A DNA stretch of 39,559 nucleotides from assembly GCA_025964115.1 (NCBI GenBank), contig JAOPZM010000025.1:1-39559 (forward strand), read 5' to 3'. Below, one piece after another: positions 9,463-17,125 of the stretch (its first letter is position 1; every line of letters starts with the position of its first letter). The notes beneath the pieces were generated by a model that made no database searches, was not told where the DNA came from, and was given only the letters and a program-made list of their open reading frames with translations. The DNA comes from Solirubrobacterales bacterium (GTDB lineage: Bacteria > Actinomycetota > Thermoleophilia > Solirubrobacterales > Solirubrobacteraceae). The position numbers and the translations under genes are program-made.

Positions 9463-10938
9463 ATGGTGCGCAGGGCCGGGTGCGGTGCCGTCGTCTCGAT
9501 GCTGATCACGCTGGGTACGCTCGGCTTGGCGCCGGCGGCCGGGGCCGCCACAACGACGCAGTTGCTACTGAGCCAGGGGGCGGCCTTCTCGATCCTCGGC
9601 CACTCGTGCGGCGGCATCCAGGAGCACGCGTACGCGACGGGCTTCGGCGGGGGCGGCTATCCCACAGGAAAGGTGTACATGCAGACGCGCTGCGGCGGCA
9701 GCGGGCGCGGCGGTGGCTACAAAGTCACAACGTACTCGGCATGGGCGACGGTGACCTGGGACTGGTACGGGGGCACGCGGAGCTTCGCAAGACTCGAAGG
9801 TGCCCCAGAAGTGAGCACGACGTTCTCGGCCGAAGACGCGTACGGCGATCGGGTCTATAACACTGAAACCGCTGCGTATCTGGAAACGACCGCGCCGCCG
9901 GTGGTCGCACCCGCCGCGCCCACCGGCGTGACCGCGACGCAGTCCAACATCGAAGTCGGTGGGAAACTCGAACTCCGCTTCCAGGTCAGCTGGACTCCGG
10001 CACCGGCTACCGCCGGGCTGATCAGCTCCTCGACCGTGACTGCGACTCCAGTGGGCTCGAGCGCACCCGTCCTCACGGCGGCGGTTAGCGGCGGTGGGAC
10101 CAGCACGATCGTCGGCCCCCTCCAGCCCCTCACGACGTACCAGATCACCGTGACCAACACCGACGCCGAAGGGACGAGCCCGCCCAGTGCCGCGATCGAA
10201 GCGAAGAGCCCCAACGAAGACGGTGAAGTCGCCGGCGCACCGCCCCCGCAACCGCCTGACTTCGGGCGCTGCGTGAAAGTGTCAGGAAGCGGCGAATTCA
10301 CGACCTCCAGCTGCGAGGTGGAAAGCACGGCGCACACAGGCGGCTACGAATGGGTCCCGGGCGTGGTGAAGCCGGGCTTCTCGACCTCGATCAAGCCGAC
10401 CACCACCGTCAAGCTGGAAACGTCGACCAGCAAAGAAAAAGTGACCTGCACCGGCGAGAGCAGCACGGGCGAGATCACCGGCACGAAAACAGTCGGGGAC
10501 GTGACGATCAAGCTCGCCGGATGCGAATCCCTGGGAGGCAAGTGCACAACCGCGGGCCTCGCCGAAGGCGAACTCCAGACCGCGAGCCTCGAAGGCATCC
10601 TCGGGGTCGAACGCGTCACCGAAACGCTCGGCAAAGAAACGGTCCACGCCGCCATCGACCTCTATCCGGCGGGCAAATCCGGCCCGGTCCTGGAATACAC
10701 CTGCAGCACGAGCGGCCTGTCGGTGCTGACCGGATCGGTGATCGCGCCCGTCGCCTCCGGGAAAACGGTGAAGACGACAGCCTTCAAGCTGGTCGCGAGC
10801 GCCGGCAAACAGAAACCCGAATCCTTCGAAGGGGGCCTCCGGGAAGTCCTCATGAACGAGGCCGCCGAACAGGTGGGTGTCTCGCTCACCGCAACGCAGA
10901 CCAACGAAGAAGCGGTAGAGGTCAACACGGTCGTCTAG
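9463..10938 (+). CDS. Secreted protein with fibronectin type III-like domain and C-terminal Thr/Cys-rich domain
   Basis: Signal peptide MVRRAGCGAVVSMLITLGTLGLAPAAGAA; Fn3-like VVAPAAPTGVTATQSN...LQPLTTYQITVTNTDAEGTS; C-terminal VTCTGESSTGEITGTKTVGDVTIKLAGCES. Confidence 0.75.
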   Translation: MVRRAGCGAVVSMLITLGTLGLAPAAGAATTTQLLLSQGAAFSILGHSCGGIQEHAYATGFGGGGYPTGKVYMQTRCGGSGRGGGYKVTTYSAWATVTWDWYGGTRSFARLEGAPEVSTTFSAEDAYGDRVYNTETAAYLETTAPPVVAPAAPTGVTATQSNIEVGGKLELRFQVSWTPAPATAGLISSSTVTATPVGSSAPVLTAAVSGGGTSTIVGPLQPLTTYQITVTNTDAEGTSPPSAAIEAKSPNEDGEVAGAPPPQPPDFGRCVKVSGSGEFTTSSCEVESTAHTGGYEWVPGVVKPGFSTSIKPTTTVKLETSTSKEKVTCTGESSTGEITGTKTVGDVTIKLAGCESLGGKCTTAGLAEGELQTASLEGILGVERVTETLGKETVHAAIDLYPAGKSGPVLEYTCSTSGLSVLTGSVIAPVASGKTVKTTAFKLVASAGKQKPESFEGGLREVLMNEAAEQVGVSLTATQTNEEAVEVNTVV

Positions 10939-10964
10939 GCGGGCTTCGCGGACGTCGGCCCGCC
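10938..10964. terminator. Possible terminator hairpin
   Basis: GGCGGGC...GCCCGCC, 7-bp stem just after the stop codon. Confidence 0.35.
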
Positions 10965-11014
10965 ACCGCCGTGTAGGGTCACTCGACCGCCGCAGACGAA
11001 CTTGGAGAGATCTG

Positions 11015-11806
11015 TTGGATCTAGGGTTAGACGGCAAGGTGGCGCTTGTCGCGGCTTCGAGCAGGGGCCTCGGCAAGGCCTCGGCGCTGGCGCTCGCGCG
11101 CGAGGGGGCGCGCGTCACGATCTGCGCGCGGACCGAGGCGGACCTCGAAGCCGCTGCTGAGGAGATACGACGTGAGACCCACGCCGAGGTGCTGGCCGTC
11201 CCGGCAGACCTCACGAGCGAGGAGGGCATCCGAAGCGTCGTCACGGCGACGGTCGAGCGTTTCGGCGGCGTCGACGTCCTCGTAGACAACTCCGGCGGTC
11301 CCCAGCGAGGCAAGTTCCCCGACCTCACCGACGACGACTGGCGCCAAGCATTCGAGGTTGTGACACTCAACTTCGTCCGCTTCGTCCGCGAGGTCCTGCC
11401 GCACATGCGCGAGAAGCGGTGGGGCCGCGTGATCGGGATCCAGTCGAGCTCCGTGAAGGAACCGGTCGAGTACATCGACCTCTCAAACGGGCTCCGCCCC
11501 GGCATCGCCGGGCTGATGAAGGCCATCATGCCCGACCTCGCCAAGGATGGCATCACGATCAACCTCGTCCTTCCCGGCATGTTCCTGACGTCCCGGATCC
11601 ACCCCGGCCTGGCCGACGGCGCCGCGCACATCGACAAGACGGTCGAGGAGCAGCTCGCGCCCCTCGCCGCGACGATCCCGTTGGGACGCCTCGGCGACCC
11701 GATCGAGCTCGGTTACCTCGTCGCGTTTCTGGCCTCCGAGCAGGCGTCCTACATCACCGGTGCCGTCTACCAGGTCGACGGCGGCAAGATCAGATCCAAC
11801 GTGTAG
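11015..11806 (+). CDS. SDR family oxidoreductase (3-oxoacyl-ACP reductase-like)
   Basis: TTG start; VALVAASSRGLGKASALALAREGARVTICAR; C-terminal ASYITGAVYQVDGGK. Confidence 0.9.
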   Translation: MDLGLDGKVALVAASSRGLGKASALALAREGARVTICARTEADLEAAAEEIRRETHAEVLAVPADLTSEEGIRSVVTATVERFGGVDVLVDNSGGPQRGKFPDLTDDDWRQAFEVVTLNFVRFVREVLPHMREKRWGRVIGIQSSSVKEPVEYIDLSNGLRPGIAGLMKAIMPDLAKDGITINLVLPGMFLTSRIHPGLADGAAHIDKTVEEQLAPLAATIPLGRLGDPIELGYLVAFLASEQASYITGAVYQVDGGKIRSNV

Positions 11807-11872
11807 CGATCACGTGAGACGCTCCGAGTACCGCTGGCGACCCCCCCTGACGAACGCGTCCAGGTTCAACTC

Positions 11873-12685
11873 ATGGTGGACGGCGAGCGCTCAGCTCTGA
11901 GCACCTTCGCTGCCCTGGCACGAGCACGCTGGCCATGGACCGGCAGCGGCCACGGACCGCTGCCGGGGCTGCTGGTCATGCTGACCGTCGTCACCGGCGT
12001 CGTGGACGCCGTCAGCTACATCGCTCTCGGCCGCGTATTCGTCGCCAACATGACCGGCAACGTCGTGTTCCTCGGGTTTGCGCTCGCCGGGACCTCAGGA
12101 CTGTCCGCGCTCGCGTCGCTGGCCGCGCTGGGCGCGTTCCTGCTCGGAGCGCTCGCCGGCGGTCGCATCGCCATCCGCTTTGGCGCGCACCGAGCCCGAC
12201 ACCTGCGGACCGCGATGGCAACCGCGCTCGCGTGGGTGCTTCTCGCCGTTGTCCTCGCGGTAGTGCTCGGCCAGCCGGTGTCGCAGGATGCGCGCTATGC
12301 GTTGATCGCGCCGCTGGCGATCGCGATGGGGATCCAGAACGCAACCGCGCGCCGTCTCGCGGTGCCCGATCTCACAACCACAGTCCTGACGATGACGCTC
12401 ACGGGAATCGCCGCCGACTCCAGGCTCGCCGGGGGAGCAGGAGGCCATCCCATCCGTGGCCTCATCGCCGTGGTCGCGATGTTCACGGGCGCCCTGGTCG
12501 GCGCGGTGCTCGTGATCAACGTCGACCTCGTGCTCCCGCTCTCGATCGCAGCCGTGGTGATAGCCGCGAACGCGCTCGTGGCCGACCGGCTGTCCACCGA
12601 CGCGGGCTCCGACTGGGCCCAACCCGCGGGCCGGACCGACAGCCCTCCGTCCCGCGATCTCAGGGGCGCGGCACCCGGCTCCTAG
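11873..12685 (+). CDS. YoaK/DUF1275 family membrane protein
   Basis: LPGLLVMLTVVTGVVDAVSYIALGRVFVANMTGNVVFLGFALAG, characteristic of DUF1275. Confidence 0.88.
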   Translation: MVDGERSALSTFAALARARWPWTGSGHGPLPGLLVMLTVVTGVVDAVSYIALGRVFVANMTGNVVFLGFALAGTSGLSALASLAALGAFLLGALAGGRIAIRFGAHRARHLRTAMATALAWVLLAVVLAVVLGQPVSQDARYALIAPLAIAMGIQNATARRLAVPDLTTTVLTMTLTGIAADSRLAGGAGGHPIRGLIAVVAMFTGALVGAVLVINVDLVLPLSIAAVVIAANALVADRLSTDAGSDWAQPAGRTDSPPSRDLRGAAPGS

Positions 12686-12723
12686 CTGCTCGCCAAGCGC
12701 GCCTTCGCGTCCGCGGGTGATTG

Positions 12724-13539
12724 TCAGGCGAGCCGATGGGCGAAGAACGAGAGGATCTCGTCGCGGGCAGCGATCGTAGGTTGGCCCGCCTCGTCGATCA
12801 GGTGGGCGGTCACCACGCTGTGCGGGCTCGACACCACGTGCTCGAAGAACGGCGGGGTCTCAGGGTTGGCCGCGCTGTCCGGGAGCACCCTCGCGATGAA
12901 GCGATCGCCGAGCGCCTCCGCGTAGGCGGCGAACCGCTGCGCCTTGCAGAACCGGTCTCCCTTGAAGCGGTAGGCCATCACGGTCAGATCCTCGTGCTCG
13001 AGGCGCTCTCGAACCGCTACGAGCTCGTCCGGAGCCATCTCAAGGCCGGCAGGATCGTCAAGCGGCAGCGACGGCTGGGCGAGGACCGGTGCGAGCATCG
13101 ACGGCTCGAGCATCATCGTGAGCGCGAAGTTGCCCGTGAAGCACATGCCGATCGCGCCGACCCCCGGACCGCCGCACTCCCCGTGTGCCAGCCTCGCAAG
13201 CAACCGGAGCCATTTGGTCACCGGGCTGGACTCGTTGGCGGCGAAGGCCCTGAACTCGGCGCTCATGCACGCCCGCTTGAGGACGGCCGAACCGCCCTCC
13301 ACGTCGGGCACCGCGCCATCGCGGCCGAACAGCGACGGCATGTACACGGTGAACCCCGCATCGCGGACCCAGCGACTGAAGCGAGCGACCTGCGGGCTGA
13401 TGCCCGGCATCTCCGTCATGACGATCACCGCCGGACCCGCGCCGGCAACGTGCACCACCTTCGTGACACCGTCGAGGGTCACCGTACGGGGATCGAAGTC
13501 CCTCAGCGTGTCGGCTTCGTTGATGCTCGGATCCGCCAT
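12724..13539 (-). CDS. Dienelactone hydrolase family protein
   Basis: GPAVIVMTEMPGISPQVARFSRWVRDAGFTVYMPSLFGRDG; nucleophile region GAIGMCFTGNFAL. Confidence 0.88.
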   Translation of the reverse strand: MADPSINEADTLRDFDPRTVTLDGVTKVVHVAGAGPAVIVMTEMPGISPQVARFSRWVRDAGFTVYMPSLFGRDGAVPDVEGGSAVLKRACMSAEFRAFAANESSPVTKWLRLLARLAHGECGGPGVGAIGMCFTGNFALTMMLEPSMLAPVLAQPSLPLDDPAGLEMAPDELVAVRERLEHEDLTVMAYRFKGDRFCKAQRFAAYAEALGDRFIARVLPDSAANPETPPFFEHVVSSPHSVVTAHLIDEAGQPTIAARDEILSFFAHRLA

Positions 13540-13576
13540 CCTCCACCCCTTTCCTCGCTCAGTTCGGGGGATAAGA

Positions 13577-13602
13577 TAGACGATCGTCCGTATAGTTGTC
13601 TA
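13577..13602. promoter_or_regulatory. Candidate TetR operator/promoter
   Basis: Perfect 10-bp palindrome GACGATCGTC (13579-13588) nested in TAGAC...GTCTA, with TATAGT nearby, between divergent DLH and TetR genes. Confidence 0.45.
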
Positions 13603-13653
13603 GCATGCCTGCGATGCCGCATCCGTCGCCCACGACACGCTCGAGGATCGCCG

Positions 13654-14319
13654 ATGACGCGTCGCCTGAATGAGCCACTGGGCAAGGGGCCGCCGCAACC
13701 GAAGCCAAGCGACGGCCGTCGGGCACGCGGGATGCGGAGCCGCACCGCAGTGCTCGAGCGGTCGGTGCAGATGGCCTCGCGAGACGGACTCGAAGGCTTG
13801 ACGATCGGCGCCCTTGCAGCCGAGCTCGGGGTGCACAAGAGCAGCGTGCATGCGCTGTTCGGCTCCAAGGAGGAGCTACAGCTCTCAACGCTGGAGGCCG
13901 CCCGGGCGATTCTCATCGACCATGTGGTCGCTCCGGCGCTCTCGAGCGACGCAGGCCTGCCGCGACTTCGGGCAATCGGAGACGCGTGGTGTGACTACCT
14001 TGCCGCCGATGTCTTCTCAGGTGGTTGCTTTCTCTGCGCCGCTTCCGCCGAGATGGACGGGCGACCGGGGCCGCTCCGAGACGCCGTGGCATCCGTCATG
14101 CGCGAATGGATCGCCGTGCTGGGTGCCAACATCGAGGCGGCGATCAGCGCCGGCGAGCTGCACGCCGAGGTCGAGCCGGCCGCGATCGCCTTTCGACTGA
14201 ATGCCATCGGCATGGCGGCCAACTGGCAGAAGCAGCTGCTGAGGGACCCGTCCGCGATCGGGCACGCGCGCGCTGCCTGGCGATCCGAGCTCGACAGGCA
14301 GCGGCCCGGCGAACGCTAG
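13654..14319 (+). CDS. TetR/AcrR family transcriptional regulator
   Basis: RSRTAVLERSVQMASRDGLEGLTIGALAAELGVHKSSVHALFGSKEELQLSTLEAA; ORF upstream of ATG 13654 is antisense shadow. Confidence 0.88.
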   Translation: MTRRLNEPLGKGPPQPKPSDGRRARGMRSRTAVLERSVQMASRDGLEGLTIGALAAELGVHKSSVHALFGSKEELQLSTLEAARAILIDHVVAPALSSDAGLPRLRAIGDAWCDYLAADVFSGGCFLCAASAEMDGRPGPLRDAVASVMREWIAVLGANIEAAISAGELHAEVEPAAIAFRLNAIGMAANWQKQLLRDPSAIGHARAAWRSELDRQRPGER

Positions 14320-14394
14320 AGGAGCCTCAGCAGGCCCTCCAAGACGGGTTGGGCCTAACCTCCAGCTGTCAGCGACGTTGCCGATATATGACCG

Positions 14395-15831
14395 ATGAGC
14401 GATTTTGCGCTCCCAACTCGGCCCCCGGGCGGGCTTGGCCCCGCAGAGCGGCTGTCGAGCGACGAGTGGCTGGCGAGACGCGTCTCGATGGGCAGCACAC
14501 GTGCGTTTGCAGTGCTGTACGGCCGGCATCATCAGGCGCTCTACCGCTACTGCCGTTCGATCGTCCGCGACGAGGACGACGCTCAGGATGCGATGCAGAG
14601 CGCGATGATGCGGGCGCTCGCGTCACTGCAAGCCCGCCAGCGCGACGTTGCGGTGCGGCCGTGGCTGTTCCGAATCGTTCACAACGAGGCCGTCTCGCTA
14701 TTGCGCAGGCGACGTTCGCACTCAAGTCTGGTCGAGGGCCTCGAGCCGGGGGACGGCGGCCTGGAGAACACGGTGGAGCAGCGAGAGCGTTTCGCCGGGT
14801 TGGTCGCCGACCTCCAGTGCCTTGCCGAGCGCCAGCGCGCCGCGTTGGTCATGCGGGAGCTGAGCGGCCTTTCCATCGCGGAGATCGCCGCGGCGTTGTC
14901 CACCACTCCGGGCGCGGCCAAGCAGGCGATATTCGAGGCCCGCTGCGCACTCCAGGAGTTCGAGGAGGGGCGCGCCATGGAATGTGAAGCCGTCCGCCGA
15001 GCGATCTCCGACGGCGACCGGCGCGCTCTGCGCGCGCGCAAGATCCGGGCGCACGTGCGCGCATGTCCCGGGTGCCGTGGCTTCGAGGCCATGATCAGCA
15101 CGCGTAAAGCCGAGCTGCACGCGCTTGCGCCGCCCCTGCCTGCACTCGCCGCGACCGCGATGCTGGCGAGGCTGCTGGCTCATGGCGCGGGCGGCGGTCA
15201 TTCGGGAGTGGCGGCGGCAGCATCGGGAGCGGCAGTCGGTAACCACGTGGCGATGTCCGTGACGGTGAAGGCGCTCGCTGCCGTGGCGATCGTGAGCGCT
15301 ACGACCGCCGGCGCGGTGCATATCGCCACGAGCCCCGATGGGCACCGTGCGATCCGCGCCCCAACGCACACAACACCGCCCCGCAGCGGCGCGCCCGGCG
15401 CTCAACCGGGCGCTCACGCAGGCAGCCCGCGGGCGACATTGCGACCTGGATCTGCCGCCAAGCTGCACGGCGCCCCAGGGGCCAAGAACGGCCAGGCGCC
15501 GGCGGGTGGGGCTCTCGGCGCTGCGGCGTCGCCGACCGGGGGCCAGCATGGACGAGCAGGACGCGAAATCGCCAACGGTCGCGACCACTCGGCAGGCGGC
15601 TCCGGCGCACGCGCAGTCCGCCGGTCGGGCTCACCGCGATCACACGCTGGCCATGGCCAGCGCTCGACCGGGCCGGGCCAGACCTCGCCGACGCGCAAGA
15701 AGGCCAAGGAAGGGAACGCGCAGGCCTCGACTCCGGCCGCAGAACGCCTGTCTGCGCGCGGAGGACTCGGCCACCCCCTCCCGAGCGGCGAAACCGAAGG
15801 CGCCGTCACGCCGACGACCCCGAGCGGCTGA
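14395..15831 (+). CDS. ECF-type RNA polymerase sigma factor fused to zinc-binding anti-sigma-like, transmembrane and low-complexity extracellular region
   Basis: Sigma region 2 AFAVLYGRHHQALYRYCRSIVRDEDDAQDAMQSAMMRAL; region 4 LAERQRAALVMRELSGLSIAEIAAAL; then RKIRAHVRACPGC (Hx3Cx2C), hydrophobic SVTVKALAAVAIVSATTAGAVHI, then Gly/Ala/His-rich tail, one reading frame. Confidence 0.85.
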   Translation: MSDFALPTRPPGGLGPAERLSSDEWLARRVSMGSTRAFAVLYGRHHQALYRYCRSIVRDEDDAQDAMQSAMMRALASLQARQRDVAVRPWLFRIVHNEAVSLLRRRRSHSSLVEGLEPGDGGLENTVEQRERFAGLVADLQCLAERQRAALVMRELSGLSIAEIAAALSTTPGAAKQAIFEARCALQEFEEGRAMECEAVRRAISDGDRRALRARKIRAHVRACPGCRGFEAMISTRKAELHALAPPLPALAATAMLARLLAHGAGGGHSGVAAAASGAAVGNHVAMSVTVKALAAVAIVSATTAGAVHIATSPDGHRAIRAPTHTTPPRSGAPGAQPGAHAGSPRATLRPGSAAKLHGAPGAKNGQAPAGGALGAAASPTGGQHGRAGREIANGRDHSAGGSGARAVRRSGSPRSHAGHGQRSTGPGQTSPTRKKAKEGNAQASTPAAERLSARGGLGHPLPSGETEGAVTPTTPSG

Positions 15832-15996
15832 CGCGCCAGCACACAGCGCCCGCCGGTTCGCGGCGCGCGTCATCGACTCTGACTTTCGTGAGCCCGATGC
15901 GTTGTAGCCCTAGGACAGCATGCGAAGAGGCGTCAGAACGCCCGGCGCTGCTGCAGATCCGGCAGATGCCCACAACCCAAGGAAGGTAATCCACCA

Positions 15997-16578
15997 ATGA
16001 TCGTCAAGAAGACCATGCTCGCCGCCGCGGCGGGCGCTCTAATGGCAATCCCGGCATTTGCTCTGCCTGGTCTGGCTCCGGCCGACCAGGGCAACGGCCA
16101 TCGGCCGAGCAACACGCCAAACAACACCACCAATCCCGGTAGCTCGCACCGGTCCTCGGAGGGCACCGAGAACGCAGGAGGCCACGGCGCTAAGCCCGGT
16201 AATTCCGGAGCCTCGCACAAGTGCAAGCCGCACAAGGTCGGCTACGTCGCGTCGGGGACGCTCGTCAGCCAGACGCTCACCAAGAATGCTGACGGCAGCT
16301 ACACCGGTGAAGTGACCGTCGAAGTCAAGCACACGAACAAGCACGCCAAGGGCGACAACAACAGCACCAAGACGTACAAAGTCGAAAACGTCCACGTCAC
16401 CTTCGGCCTTGCAGACACGAACGCCGACGGCAGCGTAGGCCTCGACGACCTGGCGAAGGGCGACCGGGTCACGCTGCTCGGCCACATCACGTCTCTGGCC
16501 AAGCACTGCAGCCAGACCGGATTCACCGCCACGACGACGATTCGCCACCTCGTCTTCCATGCGCCGGTGACGCCGTAG
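15997..16578 (+). CDS. Small secreted protein with one dockerin-like Ca-binding loop
   Basis: Signal peptide MIVKKTMLAAAAGALMAIPAFA; DTNADGSVGLDDL motif. Confidence 0.72.
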   Translation: MIVKKTMLAAAAGALMAIPAFALPGLAPADQGNGHRPSNTPNNTTNPGSSHRSSEGTENAGGHGAKPGNSGASHKCKPHKVGYVASGTLVSQTLTKNADGSYTGEVTVEVKHTNKHAKGDNNSTKTYKVENVHVTFGLADTNADGSVGLDDLAKGDRVTLLGHITSLAKHCSQTGFTATTTIRHLVFHAPVTP

Positions 16579-16602
16579 CCTGAACGGCAGGACGCGACCG
16601 CA

Positions 16603-16630
16603 GGTCCGGCCAGGGTCCCCTGGCCGGACC
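16603..16630 (+). terminator. Strong hairpin, 13-bp perfect stem
   Basis: GGTCCGGCCAGGG-TC-CCCTGGCCGGACC just downstream of the secreted-protein stop. Confidence 0.65.
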
Positions 16631-16839
16631 AGGTCACCGGCCCGGCCCGCGACTCTAACGCCCATGTGATCACGCGCGATGAGGCCGGCCGGTGGGGCTT
16701 CACCGTCGCGACGGAGTTCTCCACCTGGGGTGTCCCGGCCGGCGAAGTCGTTCGCAACACGCCGTAGCTGCCACAGCCGCTTGCGACGCTTCAATCGTCA
16801 TGCTGGCTTGCGCGCGACCTCGGTGCGTAGGCTGTGCGC

Positions 16840-17109
16840 ATGCCGATCCCCTGGCTGCCAAGGCGTCGCGCGGCAAAGGACCCGTCGGTGTCGATCGCCG
16901 ACCCGCGTCTGGAAGACTGGGAGACGGTAAGCACCTTCGAGGACCAGACGACGGCGGTGGCATGGTGCGAGCAGCTCCGTCATATGGGCCTCGACGCGCG
17001 ATGCGCCGCCGACCATCCGCTCGACCGGTTTGGCCGCGGCGACATCTACCTGGTCGTCCCGCCAGGGCAGTGGTCCCGCGCGAACGAGATCATCGAGAAC
17101 CTCGACTGA
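16840..17109 (+). CDS. Small conserved-looking hypothetical protein (possibly DUF2007-like)
   Basis: MPIPWLPRRRAAKDPSVSIADPRLEDWETVSTFEDQTTAVAWCEQLRHMGLDARCAAD...; directly upstream of the P-type ATPase. Confidence 0.6.
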   Translation: MPIPWLPRRRAAKDPSVSIADPRLEDWETVSTFEDQTTAVAWCEQLRHMGLDARCAADHPLDRFGRGDIYLVVPPGQWSRANEIIENLD

Positions 17110-17125
17110 CTGCCGTGGAGTCGCA

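Noticed and set aside
12721-13653. 5' part of the 532-aa ORF that ends in TetR
   Set aside because: Antisense to the dienelactone hydrolase; true TetR start is near ATG 13654
15338-15907. Alternative-frame 189-aa ORF over the sigma-factor tail
   Set aside because: Low-complexity Arg/Ala-rich; could hint at a frameshift in the tail but no recognisable motif supports it
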